This document shows, in pieces, positions 42,914 to 52,399 of a DNA stretch of 64,000 nt; within the stretch, counting starts at the first letter, position 1; each line of letters opens with the position of its first letter. The notes below the pieces were generated by a model. It had not been told where the DNA came from and did not search any database. It saw only the letters and a list, made by a program, of their open reading frames with translations. Both the position numbers and the translations under genes were made by a program. This DNA comes from CAIWHR01 sp963734085 (lineage in GTDB: Bacteria; Pseudomonadota; Gammaproteobacteria; Burkholderiales; Casimicrobiaceae): NCBI GenBank assembly GCA_963734085.1, contig CAVTFT010000014.1, positions 124,001-188,000 on the forward strand, read 5' to 3'.

Positions 42914-45205
42914 CTAGGGCTTCGTGCCCGGGGCGCCCGGCGCGGCAGGCTCCGGCGTGCTCCAGAATCCGCCGCTCGTCGGCGCCGGCGCGGGAGGCGG
43001 CGGGGGCACCGATGCCGGTGTGCCGGGCATCACGCCTTCAGGGGGCAGTTGCGGTTGCGTGGGATCGCGCCAGAAGACGCGCTCGGGCGGCGTCGAGCGC
43101 TGCTGCTCGCCCATCAGGAAATCGTAGCGCTCCGACGTCAATGCGCGGCCGTCGGCCGTCGTGCGCACGACCGTCGGCTTGAGAAACACGAGCAGGTTGG
43201 TCTTGACCCGGTGCCGGGCGTCGTAGCGGAAGAGCGCCCCTGCGATCGGGATCTGGCCCAGCAGCGGCACGCTGTCGCTGCCGGAGGTCATTTGATCGTC
43301 GATCAGTCCGCCAAGCACGACGATCTGGCTGTCGTCGATCACGACCGAGGACTCGAGCACGCGCTTGTTCAGCACGACGCTCTGCGCGCTCGACAGCGTG
43401 GGATCGATCCGCGAGACCTCCTGATAAACCAGGAGTCGGACCGTACCGCCTTCGGTGATCTGTGGCTTCACGCGCAGCATCAGGCCGATGTCCTTGCGCT
43501 CGAACGTCTGGAACGGCGTCACCGTGCTGGTGTTGCCCGTCGTCGCGTAGCTACCGGTGAGGAGCGGAATGTTCTGGCCGACCAGGATCCGCGCCTCCTC
43601 GTTGTCGAGCGTCAGCAGCGTCGGCGTCGACAGGATGTTAGCGCCGACCTCCGTTTCGAGCGCGCGCGCGAGGAACGCGAGGTTGGTGATCGTGCCCAGG
43701 CCCGGAATGGTCACCGTGCCCTTCATCACGCCGAGGGCAAGCCCTTGCCCGACCGATCCGGGATTGATCGCGACATCGATGATGTTGTTGCCGCTGCCGC
43801 GCGGCGTGAAATTGGTGCCGCCGATGACGCGCGTCTGCGTCGAGTTGTAGCCTGACAGCGCCTGCCACTGGATGCCGAACTCGGCGGCCTTGTCGGCCGA
43901 CACCTCGCAGATCAGCGCCTCGACAAAGACCTGCGCGCGGCGCACGTCGAGCTTTTCGATGATCGCCCGCAGGTTGTTGTAGATGGGCTCGGGCGCCATG
44001 ATGACGAGCGCGTTGTTCGCGGTGTCGGCGGTGATCGTCACGCCGGCGGCGGAGAACGATTGCGAGCTCGCTGCCGTCGCGGTGGGCGCCGCTGCGCTGC
44101 CGGGTGCCGTTGTCGCGACCGGCGTGGCCGCTGCGGTCATCGACGCGGTCACGGTGGTCGCCGAAGAGAACCCCGGAGGCGCCGGCGCCCCGCCTTCGCT
44201 GCCGGTCAGCATCGAGCGCAACGTCTGCGCGACGCGTGCGGCTTCGGCGTTCTTCAGGTAGACGATGAACATGTTGCCGGCGGGCCGCCCCGGCGTGTCG
44301 AGTTGCTCGATCAGCTGGCGGACGCGGGCGACGCGCCCCGGGTTGTCGGCGCGCACGAGGATGCTGTTCGATCTCGGGTCGGCGATGACGACGACCCGCT
44401 GCTGGACATCGGCGCCGGCGCCCGCGGCAGCGCCCGGGGGCGTCTCGGCGATCAGCCGGTTCAGCAGCGTGACGACGTCGAGCGCGGACGCATAGCGGAG
44501 CGGCACGAGGACGGGCTCGCTCCCCGGCGGCAGATCGAGCGAGGCGATGATGCGGTCGATGCGCTTCACGTTGTCCGCGTAGTCGGTGATGACAAGCGCG
44601 TTCGCGTTCGGGTAGGCGGCGATCGTGTTGTTCGGCGTGATCAGCGGCCGCAGCACGTTGACGAGCTGCGCCGCCGATTCGTAGCGCAGCGTGACGACCT
44701 GGGTGACCAGGCGGTCGCCTCCTTCCCGCACCGGCCCGCTGGTGACGGCCCCGCCCTGCTGCTTCGCGTCGGCCTCGGGGACGATCTTCACGACCCCTTC
44801 GCTCTCCACGGCCGCGAACCCCTGCAGCCGCAGCGCGGAAAGCAGCGTCGGATAGACGAGGCTCTTGGGTACGGGGCGCGCGGAAATGATGTTGATCGTG
44901 CCCTTGACCCGGGGATCGACGACGAAATTCCGGCCGGTGATTTCGGCCACGGCCTTCACGACGGCGTCGATATCCGCATTGACGAAATTGAGCGTTACGG
45001 TCTCGTCGGCAGCACGGGAGACGGGCGATGCGAGCGCGAAAAGCCACGTCGCGACGGCAAGAAGAAGCACACGGGCAATCCAGCCCGGGCCCGCCGGCCC
45101 GGGCCGATGGCATAAGAGATGCGTTTTCGGCTGCAAGTGGATGGCGCCCGTCCCTGTTTCCAGTCGGTCGAGAACAGCCCAGCGTCCCGTGCGGCGAAAC
45201 CGCAT
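42914..45205 (-). CDS. gspD: Type II secretion system secretin GspD
   Basis: Up to 763 residues from the ATG at 45205; the true start may be later because the signal peptide lies at about 43-65 (ARVLLLAVATWLFALASPVS followed by RAADE). N0 to N3 domains: TLNFVNADIDAVVKAVAEIT, GTINIISARPVPKSLVYPTL, VITDYADNVKRIDRIIASLD, and FIVYLKNAEAARVAQTLRSM with a Ser/Ala/Thr-rich insertion in N3. The secretin core has VFVEALICEVSADKAAEFGI, NILSTPTLLTLDNEEARILV and KDIGLMLRVKPQITEGGTVR. A C-terminal Pro-rich tail follows. It forms the outer-membrane pore. No gspC or pseudopilin genes are in the window. Confidence 0.96.
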   Translation of the reverse strand: MRFRRTGRWAVLDRLETGTGAIHLQPKTHLLCHRPGPAGPGWIARVLLLAVATWLFALASPVSRAADETVTLNFVNADIDAVVKAVAEITGRNFVVDPRVKGTINIISARPVPKSLVYPTLLSALRLQGFAAVESEGVVKIVPEADAKQQGGAVTSGPVREGGDRLVTQVVTLRYESAAQLVNVLRPLITPNNTIAAYPNANALVITDYADNVKRIDRIIASLDLPPGSEPVLVPLRYASALDVVTLLNRLIAETPPGAAAGAGADVQQRVVVIADPRSNSILVRADNPGRVARVRQLIEQLDTPGRPAGNMFIVYLKNAEAARVAQTLRSMLTGSEGGAPAPPGFSSATTVTASMTAAATPVATTAPGSAAAPTATAASSQSFSAAGVTITADTANNALVIMAPEPIYNNLRAIIEKLDVRRAQVFVEALICEVSADKAAEFGIQWQALSGYNSTQTRVIGGTNFTPRGSGNNIIDVAINPGSVGQGLALGVMKGTVTIPGLGTITNLAFLARALETEVGANILSTPTLLTLDNEEARILVGQNIPLLTGSYATTGNTSTVTPFQTFERKDIGLMLRVKPQITEGGTVRLLVYQEVSRIDPTLSSAQSVVLNKRVLESSVVIDDSQIVVLGGLIDDQMTSGSDSVPLLGQIPIAGALFRYDARHRVKTNLLVFLKPTVVRTTADGRALTSERYDFLMGEQQRSTPPERVFWRDPTQPQLPPEGVMPGTPASVPPPPPAPAPTSGGFWSTPEPAAPGAPGTKP

Positions 45206-45370
45206 GAATCCGCGCGTAGAACGTCCTTTTCGCGGTCATGGGCGATTTTCGGGAATAATAGCATGCACTTCCGCCGGGCCCCGCCCGGCGATCGGGCTCA
45301 AAACGACGCTGAATCCGAAAGGGCGGCGCGCGGCATCCAATCGAGCGAACCCCTGCGTCCCGGAGATTTC

Positions 45371-46323
45371 ATGTCACCGTCTGGCCCTGCCACCGCCGCG
45401 ATACCCTCGCGGCTCATGCGCCGAATCGTCCTCGGCACCGCCCTCGCAGTGGCCCTCGCGTTCTCGCTCGGGCCGCGGATGCCGACCGTCCATGCCCAGG
45501 ACTCGAAGCCGCCGGCCGCATCGGCGCCGGCGATCGCACCCGCTGCGCCGAAGCCGCCGGCAGCGCCCGGTAACTCGACCCGCGCGAAGGACGCGAGCGG
45601 CGCGCAAGCGACCATCAAGGTCGAGACGGACGGGAGCGGCAAGAAGACCATCACCGTCGAAAAGTCCGCCACCGCGGAGTCCGACGCCGAGGGCGACCCC
45701 GACAAGGTGGTGTCCCCGCCCCCGTTGGGTGTCGGTCCGGGAAAGCACCGGAAGGGCGTCACCGTGGGCGTCTTCGGCGACGACCGCGAGTACGATTCGT
45801 TCAGCGATTTCATCCACAACGAGCCCGAGTTCGCCGGAATGGTCATCGCGGTCGTCGCGATCGTCTTCCTCTCCCCGGTGCTCGTGCTCGCCTTGATCCT
45901 CTGGTACCGGATGCGCAAGAACCGGATGCTGAACGAGACGATGCTGAAGCTGGCCGAAAAGGGCGTCGTGCCGCCGGCCGAGGCGCTTGGCGCACTCGCG
46001 GGCAGCACACCCGCGGCAATGTCGGGTTCTCCGTCCATGGCCCCGCTCTACGAGCAGGCGAAGCAATTCGTCGCCGCGCGGTTTCGTCCGATCTGCGCAA
46101 GGGCGTCATTCTGGGCGGCGTCGGTCTCGGGCTCACCTTCTATTCGATGCTCGACGACGGCACGCCCAACGGTCTCGGACTCGTGCTGCTGTTCGTCGGG
46201 ATCGGCTACATCGTGCTCTGGTGGTTCGAGGACCGGCAGGTCGCTCGCGCCGCCAACAGCGCCGCAGCCGCATCCTCGAACCCGCCTGCGGGCGGGGCCG
46301 CAGGACCGAATGGAAGCGCGTGA
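45371..46323 (+). CDS. DUF6249-type membrane protein (one frameshift)
   Basis: About 317 residues after correction. Export signal or anchor (MRRIVLGTALAVALAFSLGP), a Pro/Ala-rich stretch, then VGVFGDDREYDSFSDFIHNE, a membrane helix GMVIAVVAIVFLSPVLVLAL and the characteristic ILWYRMRKNRMLNETMLKLA segment with EKGVVPPAEALGALAG. From about 46085 the frame shifts to SDLRKGVILGGVGLGLTFYS and GLVLLFVGIGYIVLWWFEDR, then ends NGSA at 46323. This is the usual DUF6249 order, encoded just before an ECF sigma factor; it may help in signalling to it, which is inference. Confidence 0.75.
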
Positions 46324-46335
46324 CTGCGCGCGCCG

Positions 46336-46917
46336 ATGGCGTCACCGGCGGTTACCGATGCAGCGCTCATTGCCCGCGTCGTCGTCCACGATGACCGGCA
46401 CGCGTTCTCGGAGCTCGTACGGCGGCACCAGTCGGCGGTGCGCGCCACGCTGCGCCGCCTCACCGCCGGAAATCACGCGCTCGCCGACGACCTCGCGCAG
46501 GACACGTTCATGCTCGCCTACCGCAATCTGAAGTCGTTCCGCCAGGAAGCGCAGTTCCCGACCTGGCTCTATCGGATTGCGACCAACGCATTCCTGGCCG
46601 ACGCGCGCAAGCGCAAGGAGGAGCTCCTGGGCGACCGCGACGCGAATCTCGCCGAGGACGACGACAGCGACGCACTGGATCATGACGCCCAGGGCGGCGA
46701 CCACGCCCGGGGCGCAGCGCTGAAGGTCGACCTGGAGCGCGCGATGGCGGTTCTCTCCGACGCAGAGCGCGCCGCGATCGTCCAGTGCTACCATAATGAC
46801 CTGTCGCACGAGGAAGCTGCGTACGTGCTCGATTGCCCGGTGGGCACGGTGAAGACGCACATCCTGCGCGCCAAGCAGAAGCTGAAGGCCCGACTCGGGG
46901 CCTGGGCGCCGGAGTAG
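46336..46917 (+). CDS. RNA polymerase ECF sigma factor
   Basis: 193 residues. Region 2: VVHDDRHAFSELVRRHQSAV, DDLAQDTFMLAYRNLKSFRQ and FPTWLYRIATNAFLADARKR. An acidic linker DRDANLAEDDDSDALDHDAQ follows. Region 4: LSDAERAAIVQCYHNDLSHE and EEAAYVLDCPVGTVKTHILR. It starts 12 bases after the DUF6249 stop, and the next gene follows after 10 bases, so all three form one operon. Probably responds to an envelope or redox stress through the flanking membrane proteins. Confidence 0.94.
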   Translation: MASPAVTDAALIARVVVHDDRHAFSELVRRHQSAVRATLRRLTAGNHALADDLAQDTFMLAYRNLKSFRQEAQFPTWLYRIATNAFLADARKRKEELLGDRDANLAEDDDSDALDHDAQGGDHARGAALKVDLERAMAVLSDAERAAIVQCYHNDLSHEEAAYVLDCPVGTVKTHILRAKQKLKARLGAWAPE

Positions 46918-46927
46918 ACAGAACGCC

Positions 46928-47293
46928 ATGGACGATCGATCGCTGCCCTCCACAGACGACAACGGCGACTGGCTCGACCGCGCGTTGCGCGATGACGGAC
47001 TCGTCCATCGCGCCGCGTATCTGCCCGACGACGGCTTCACCGCCCGGGTGATGGCGAGACTCCCTGCGGCGCTGTCGCTGCCGCCGTGGCGCAAGCCCGC
47101 CTTGGCTGCGTTGTGGGCGGCGGCCGGCATCGGGATCGCGCTGGCGCTGCCGGACGCTTACTCGGACCTCCTCCGCGAATATCTGCGGATCGTCACGGGG
47201 CATCCAGTCTCGCTCTCCCAGATCGCGACCGGCGTGGTGATGCTGGGCATCGGCAGCTGGACGGCGATGGTCTGGGCGCTGCGCCGCGGCTGA
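46928..47293 (+). CDS. Membrane protein of the sigma operon (possible anti-sigma factor)
   Basis: 121 residues. The N-terminal cytoplasmic part is acidic (MDDRSLPSTDDNGDWLDRAL) with DDGFTARVMARLPAALSLPP. Two membrane helices follow: PALAALWAAAGIGIALALPD and QIATGVVMLGIGSWTAMVWA. The position after an ECF sigma gene and the cytoplasmic N-terminus with the F-T-x-R-V-M-x-x-L motif suggest an anti-sigma-like regulator; no ZAS-type zinc motif is visible. It is followed by a strong terminator at 47313. Confidence 0.8.
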   Translation: MDDRSLPSTDDNGDWLDRALRDDGLVHRAAYLPDDGFTARVMARLPAALSLPPWRKPALAALWAAAGIGIALALPDAYSDLLREYLRIVTGHPVSLSQIATGVVMLGIGSWTAMVWALRRG

Positions 47294-47312
47294 AATCGCC
47301 TTCCGGAAAACG

Positions 47313-47337
47313 AACGGCCGCCTCCCGGGCGGCCGTT
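47313..47337. terminator. Bidirectional intrinsic terminator between the sigma operon and tonB
   Basis: Perfect 10-bp stem AACGGCCGCC / GGCGGCCGTT with a 5-base loop (TCCCG). The sigma-operon side is followed by TTTCG, and the other strand has a run of A/T (GTTTTCC). It lies 20 bp past the membrane protein stop and 26 bp past the tonB stop on the opposite strand. Confidence 0.85.
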
Positions 47338-47362
47338 TCGTATCGACGCGCGGCTTTCTCCG

Positions 47363-48011
47363 CTAATCCTTGAGCGAGAAGTTCACTTCGACTTCTCCGA
47401 CGTATTTCTCGCCTTCGGCGCGGAACTTCCACGTCTTGAGCGCCGTGATCACTGCGCGATCGAAATATTTCGGCGGCTCCGCGTAGGTCACGATGACGTC
47501 GGTCACATTGCCCTTTTCGTCGATATTCAGGCGGGCGACGACGCGGCCCCGCTCGATGTTTCCTTCAGCGCCGCCTTCGGATATTCGGGGTAATCGCCGC
47601 CGATGCGCTGCGGCCTGGATGCCGCGCCGGACTGCGGGCTTCGGCGGGGCGGGCGGCGCGCGGGGCCGGCGGTGCAATGACGTGCTGCTCGACGGGCGGC
47701 GTCGGCGTTACCGCCGTGATGACCGGCGCTTCCTGCGTCACCGGCGGCGGAACGTCGGGCGGCGGAACGTAGACTTCCGGCGGCGGCTTCACCTTCGGCG
47801 CCTCGACGATCTTTTTCGGCGGCGGCGGGGGCGGCGGCGGCGCCTTCAATTCCTCGACGATCGTTGCGTTCAGCGGCTTCTTGATCACCTCGACGACGGT
47901 GCGTCCAAGCCCGCTCAGGAGCGCCCAGATGACGAGCACATGCACAAGGACAACGAACCCGATCCCGAGCATGTGCTTCGTCGGGTCTCTTTGCTGCCGT
48001 GCGAAATCCAT
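47363..48011 (-). CDS. tonB: TonB energy-transducing protein (frameshifted)
   Basis: About 215 residues after correction. The N-terminal anchor (MLGIGFVVLVHVLVIWALLS, with the SxxxH-like His) is followed by a Pro-rich linker (VEELKAPPPPPPPPKKIVEA, VKPPPEVYVPPPDVPPPV) that spans the periplasm. The C-terminal domain (GDYPEYPKAALK, VVARLNIDEKGNVTDVIVTY, FDRAVITALKTWKFRAEGEK) contacts TonB boxes of receptors. The C-terminal half is in a second frame, with breaks near 47655 and 47565. Order exbB-exbD-exbD-tonB. It is probably the energy source of the receptor at 59.9 kb and of others. Confidence 0.9.
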
Positions 48012-48054
48012 GTCGATTTGACTCCAGTTCGCGCCCTGGCGTTCGGGCCTCCGG

Positions 48055-48489
48055 CTATTCGTCGATGAACTGCTCGCTGCCGACGACGCCGATCTTGGTC
48101 AAGCCGAGCCGCTGCGCCGACGCCATCACCTCGGCGACCACGTCGTAGCGCGCGTCCTTGTCCGGGCGAAGATGAATCTCGGGTTGCACCGATTGCTCGG
48201 CCGCCGCCTTGATCCTGTCTTCCAGCGCGGCGCGGTCCGGGACGATCTCGCCGTTCCAGTAGATCTTGCTCGCAGGATCGACGTCGATCTTCACGACTTC
48301 CGGAAGCACCAGCGGCGGCGGCGGGTTGCCGACCGGCATGTTGAGGTTCACCGCATGGAGCTGGATCGGAATCGTGATGATCAGCATCACCAGCAGCACG
48401 AGCATCACGTCGATCAGCGGCGTGGTGTTGATGTCGATCATGACGTCCGGATCGGCCGATCCGCCCGGAGAGCCTACGTTCATTGCCAT
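48055..48489 (-). CDS. exbD: ExbD biopolymer transport protein (second copy)
   Basis: 144 residues. A single N-terminal membrane helix with the proton-relay Asp in INTTPLIDVMLVLLVMLIIT, then a periplasmic domain (VKIDVDPASKIYWNGEIVPD, PEIHLRPDKDARYDVVAEVM). It differs from the first copy (43 versus 34 bases spacing; MPVGNPPPPLVLPE insert). Two ExbD copies next to ExbB are known in Xanthomonas-like systems, where the second is needed only for some substrates; the relevance here is inference. Confidence 0.94.
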   Translation of the reverse strand: MAMNVGSPGGSADPDVMIDINTTPLIDVMLVLLVMLIITIPIQLHAVNLNMPVGNPPPPLVLPEVVKIDVDPASKIYWNGEIVPDRAALEDRIKAAAEQSVQPEIHLRPDKDARYDVVAEVMASAQRLGLTKIGVVGSEQFIDE

Positions 48490-48523
48490 GTTCAGTTTCC
48501 TCGTGGAGTTGGCCGCGGGATCG

Positions 48524-48955
48524 TCAGCCGCCGCGCACCGGCGGCTCGGTGATGAAGCCGACCTTGGCGATCCCCGCCCGCTGGACCGCGTAGATGACGC
48601 GCCCGACGCCGTCGTAGCGCGCGCGGCCGTCGCCGCGGATCTGCACTTCGGGCTGCGGCGTCAGCACCGCGATCTTCTTCAGCCGGTCGATCAGCGCCGC
48701 CGTATTCTGGAGCTTGAGGTCGTTCCAGTAGATGCGGCCGTTCTCGTCGACGGAGATGACGATGTTTTCCGGCTTGCTTTCGCGGATCTCGTTGCGTTCC
48801 TTCGGCAGCTGGACGGGGATCGACGTCGTGACGACGGGAATCGTGATGAGGAAGATGATGAGCAGCACCAGCATCACGTCGACGAGCGGCGTCGTGTTGA
48901 TCGTCGAGACGACCTCGTCCTCGCCGCCGTTTCCGGGACCGACGTTCATCGCCAT
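48524..48955 (-). CDS. exbD: ExbD biopolymer transport protein (first copy)
   Basis: 143 residues. The ExbD helix is STINTTPLVDVMLVLLIIFL with the conserved Asp, followed by ITIPVVTTSIPVQLPKERNE and the periplasmic domain (NIVISVDENGRIYWNDLKLQ, VQIRGDGRARYDGVGRVIYA). It uses the proton gradient together with ExbB to drive TonB. It follows the exbB stop by 3 bases, so the two are probably translationally coupled. Confidence 0.95.
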   Translation of the reverse strand: MAMNVGPGNGGEDEVVSTINTTPLVDVMLVLLIIFLITIPVVTTSIPVQLPKERNEIRESKPENIVISVDENGRIYWNDLKLQNTAALIDRLKKIAVLTPQPEVQIRGDGRARYDGVGRVIYAVQRAGIAKVGFITEPPVRGG

Positions 48956-48958
48956 GAT

Positions 48959-49808
48959 CTACGCCTTCGCGGGTGACTTCGGCGCGGACAGCAGCACGGC
49001 GTGCAGGTCGGCGCCGAAGCCGCGCACGTATTCCATCGCCGTCTTGTTGCGTCGGACGAGCCAGTTGTAGCCGAGCACCGCCGGCACCGCGACCGCAAGG
49101 CCGAAGGCCGTCATGATCAGCGCCTCGCCGACAGGTCCCGCGACCTTGTCGATCGATGCCTGGCCGGCGATCCCGATCGCGGTCAGCGCGTGGTAGATGC
49201 CCCAGACCGTGCCGAACAGCCCCACGAACGGCGCGGTCGAGCCGACGGTCGCGAGGAACGCAAGGCCGTCCTGCGTGCGGCTCTGGACGTTGTCGATCGC
49301 GCGCTGGATCGACATCGAGATCCAGGTGTTCATGTCGACGTTGCCGAGGAGCCCGGTGTGCTTCGAGCTCGCCTCCAGGCCCGTTTCAGCGATGAAGCGA
49401 TACGGGCTGCTCTTCTTCAATCCTTCGGTGCCCTGGCGCACGGACGGCGCCTTCCAGAACGTCCTTGTCCGCCTGCTTCGCGTGGCGGCCCATCCGGTAC
49501 TGCTCGTAGACCTTGGTGATGATGATGTACCAGCTGCCCATCGACATGATCGCCAGGATGCCGAGCGTGAAGCGCGCGACGATATCGCCGCCCTTCCACA
49601 GCGCCTCGAGGCCGTACGGATTGTCGACGACCTCCTTCGTAACGCCCGACGATGCGGCCTTGGGCGCGGGTGCTGCGGACTCGGCCGGCGCGGCGGCAGG
49701 CGCCGCGGGCGCCGGAGGTTGTCCCTGCGCAAGCGCGAGCGGAACGACCGCCGGAGCGGCGATAAGCAGGGCCGCGGCCAGTGCGGCCCAACGGGTCATC
49801 TTCAACAT
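48959..49808 (-). CDS. exbB: ExbB biopolymer transport protein (one frameshift)
   Basis: About 282 residues after correction, from the ATG at 49808. The signal (ALAAALLIAAPAVVPLALAQ) and Ala/Pro-rich stretch precede the MotA/TolQ/ExbB domain: ARFTLGILAIMSMGSWYIII, IISM-type helix EQYRMGRHAKQADKD, then in the second frame SPYRFIAETGLEASSKHTGL, LAFLATVGSTAPFVGLFGTV and WGIYHALTAIGIAG. The final helix is VGEALIMTAFGLAVAVPAVL. The frame change is at about 49440. First gene of the exbB-exbD-exbD-tonB set, with a long leader region upstream. Confidence 0.92.
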
Positions 49809-50390
49809 GGTGTCTCCAGGCAGAGGTGATTCGATTGGAATGGGTGGACCCGGGGGCCGGGTCGCAATGACCCGAGCAGCCAAAAAAGCGGCCCCGTCGT
49901 CAGCCGCACAGGCTCTCTCGCAGGCGGCCTTTCCTCGGCGCAGGGGGCAGATGCTAATGGCGTCCATGGCAAAAAGCAAAAATCTGTAACGGTCACCTGC
50001 TATGTACGGCTCCGGCCGCGAAAGCGGTTCGTCCGCGAGCCGCCGCCTGTCGCTCGTCGCTCGCTTCTGATTTCAACCAAATGCTGCATTGCGCCGCGAC
50101 GTTGTCGCGCCGCGGTCGGCACGCGCAAATTCCAGCGCGAGCGAGCCCGCCGTTTGTTGCGTTGCACGAACCGCGACAGCGGTTGACGGGGTCGCGCACC
50201 CGGTCGCCGGGCAACGAAGCCTCGAACGACACGAGCAGCAGAAAATGCCGCGGTCAGAAAAGCATCGACCCCGCGACAAGGCGGGGCCCGGGTCGATCAA
50301 AAAAGCCTGCTATGATATCGCGTCTTATTCACAATTGTCCAGCGCGCAATTAGACGCTTTGCACTATTCGCGCGCCCCGGGGAGTCCTCA
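49809..50390. other. 582 bp divergent region upstream of exbB and the 50.39 kb gene
   Basis: No credible gene. For the forward gene at 50391 a TATGAT at 50311-50316 could be a -10 element. GC-rich inverted blocks lie at 50280-50295 (CGACCCCGC...GCGGGGCC region), with CGCCGCGAC/GTCGCGCCGC near 50092-50112. No Fur box was found in front of exbB. Nothing else recognised. Confidence 0.35.
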
Positions 50391-50870
50391 ATGAAGAAGA
50401 ACCTGGCATCCGCGTTGCGATCCTTGTCATGATCGCGGCAACGCCAGTCTGGTCGCAGGGCAAGCCCGCCGACGGAATGGACCTGCAAGCGCTGCGCGCG
50501 GCGGTCAGGGCCGACAAGAAGGCGCTGGTCGCAGCGACGATGCAGCTCACACGACGCCGAGGCGAAGAAATTCTGGCCGATCTACGACGCCTATCAGCGC
50601 GACCTCGACGTCGACCAACCGGCGGATGAACCGCGCCGTCGAGGATTTCGTCGCGCAGGACAAGCCGATGTCCGATCGCTATGCGAAGAATCTTTCAGCG
50701 CCGAGTTGCTCGCCGCCGACGAAGTCGAAATCAAGTCCCGCCGAACGATGTCCAACAAGCTGATGCGGGCGCTTCCACCGCGAAAGGCAGCGCGCTATCT
50801 GCAACTCGAGGCGAAGATCCGCGCGATGCAGGACTACGACATCGCAAATGCCATTCCGCTGGTCAAGTAA
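50391..50870 (+). CDS. Exported hypothetical protein (several frameshifts)
   Basis: About 155-160 residues when three or more single-base shifts are corrected. It starts MKKN with a signal-like stretch ILVMIAATPVWSQG; the mature part is helical: DLQALRAAVRADKKALVAAT, EAKKFWPIYDAYQRDLDV, NRAVEDFVAQDKPMSDRYAK, LSAELLAADEVEIKSRRTMS, NKLMRALPPRKAARYLQLEA and KIRAMQDYDIANAIPLVK. The helical pattern with (F/Y)WPIYxxY is found in small periplasmic proteins of uncertain role. Possible promoter at 50311. The shifts may be sequencing errors. Confidence 0.55.
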
Positions 50871-50879
50871 GCCGCACCG

Positions 50880-51431
50880 CTCGCAAGTGGGCCACGCCTC
50901 CGCGCCGATCCTCGTTGTGCTCCTGGCACGGCACTCGCGGCCGGCCTTGCGCACGCCGATGCCAGCCGCGACGTGCTGGAGGAAATCGCGAAGTGCGCGG
51001 ACGTTGCGGACGCGGCGGAGCGCTTGAAGTGCTACGACGCCGCGGCGCCTCGCGCGAAGAGCGCACTCGCCGCACCGGCGCCGCAGGCGAAGGAGAGGAG
51101 AAGAGCCTCCTCGAGTGGTTCGGCTTGTCACGGCCGGAGAAGCCTCCGCAGAAGCCGGAAGAATTCGGCAAGCCCGCGCCGAAGAGCCCGAAGGGTTGAG
51201 CGAGATCACGGCGACGGTCGTCGAGTTCGCGAAGACGGCGCGGGGCAAAGCCATCTTCATCCTCGACAACGGGCAGATCTGGCGGCAGCTGGACGCGGAC
51301 AGCAACCGAGATCGCCCTACCTGCCGGCGGGCGAGGAGACGAAGGTGACGATCGAAACCGGGTTCCTGGCGAGCTACAACCTCACCATCCAGGGCCGGAC
51401 CGGGCTCATCAAGGTCTCCCGGATAAAGTGA
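50880..51431 (+). CDS. Exported hypothetical protein (several frameshifts)
   Basis: About 180 residues. N-terminal export signal region (ALAAGLAHADASRD), a conserved-looking helical part (VLEEIAKCADVADAAERLKC followed by YDAAAP), a Pro/Lys-rich linker (EWFGLSRPEKPPQKPEEFGK), and a C-terminal beta domain (EITATVVEFAKTARGKAIFI, LDNGQIWRQLDAD, VTIETGFLASYNLTIQGRTG, LIKVSRIK). The last two segments resemble an SH3/OB-like barrel. At least three frame changes (about 51090, 51175, 51305). Function unknown; 10 bases from the preceding gene, same strand. Confidence 0.55.
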   Translation, partial: LASGPRLRADPRCAPGTALAAGLAHADASRDVLEEIAKCADVADAAERLKCYDAAAPRAKSALAAPAPQAKERRRASSSGSACHGRRSLRRSRKNSASPRRRARRVERDHGDGRRVREDGAGQSHLHPRQRADLAAAGRGQQPRSPYLPAGEETKVTIETGFLASYNLTIQGRTGLIKVSRIK

Positions 51432-51511
51432 CGCATCTGCGTCGCGCGCGCCGACGCCTGTGGCGAGATGGCCGCCGCGCATGCGCGCTCCGGGGTCGCG
51501 CCTCAGCGGTC

Positions 51512-52214
51512 TCAGCCGGTCTGGCGTCGCTCCCGAGCGCCTTCGCGCAGTAGCCCGCCCACTGCCGATACAACGCCTCGAACCAGAACAGGTTCGTCAC
51601 GGCGTTTGCCGCGGTTCTACGGCAGCTGGCCGGCTGCGCTTGCGGGCGCCCGGATCTCCTGCGCGGTGCTGCGATCGACGATGCGCGCGAGGAGCGTGCC
51701 GGTGACCGAGTCGCGGACATCGAGGTGGAGCGTTGCCTGCCCTGCATCCCTGACGTTTGCCCTCTGAATTCCCGGTGAGGCCATGTACGGCGCGTTGACG
51801 AAGAGATCGGTCACGCTGGAGCGTCAGAGCCGAAGCACGCCCGGCCCCGGTGCGACACGAATCTCGTAGCCCTGCGCCTTGAACACTTCGGCGACCACCG
51901 GCCCGAGACTCGCCGCGGCTTCGTCGGTGATTTGCTGTGCGTCGCGTGGCGTGAGCCAGCGCGACACGTCGCGCTGTGCATTGATGTCCTTGAGCCAATT
52001 CTTCTTCAGCGAGGCTTGGCCCGGGTCGACGATAATTTTCTGGTAGCGCGGACAGGTCGGCATTCGGGCGCACATAGACCTCGTCCAGCGTGCGCGACTG
52101 CACCGCGACCAGCCCCTCGCTCGTCGCCGGGGCCGCGATGCCGGATTCTGCGCGCCGAGCGCTCGTCACGGCGAGCGCCGCAATCGACAACACCAAGAGC
52201 GTCTTCAGATTCAT
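51512..52214 (-). CDS. DUF3313 family exported protein (several frameshifts)
   Basis: About 235 residues after corrections, from the ATG at 52214 (MNLKTLLVLSIAALAVTSAR, signal). Family pieces: GLVAVQSRTLDEVYVRPNAD, YQKIIVDPGQASLKKNWLKD, RWLTPRDAQQITDEAAASLG, VVAEVFKAQGYEIRVAPGPG, TDLFVNAPYMASPGIQ, ATLHLDVRDSVTGTLLARIV, DRSTAQEIRAPASA and AVTNLFWFEALYRQWAGYCA. They lie in three frames; the probable stop is near 51512. DUF3313 proteins are lipoprotein-like and of unknown function. Confidence 0.6.
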
Positions 52215-52399
52215 GGGCGCCTCCTCTCGTTCGCCGCGAGCTATGATGTCAACAGCCATCGTAGCCCTTTTATTCGACCGCTCCCGCGGAGCGGCGTTCC
52301 AGCCGGGTATTTGCCGCAGCGCTGCCGTCGAGGGTCCGCCCCCCCGGCGTGGGAGTCCCGCGCAGCCAGCCAGCGAACGCATGAGCTGGAGGATCGCGT

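Noticed and set aside
41816..43855. 679-residue forward-strand open frame
   Set aside because: It is antisense to gspE and gspD, both of which carry all family motifs. Long antisense frames are expected at this GC content.
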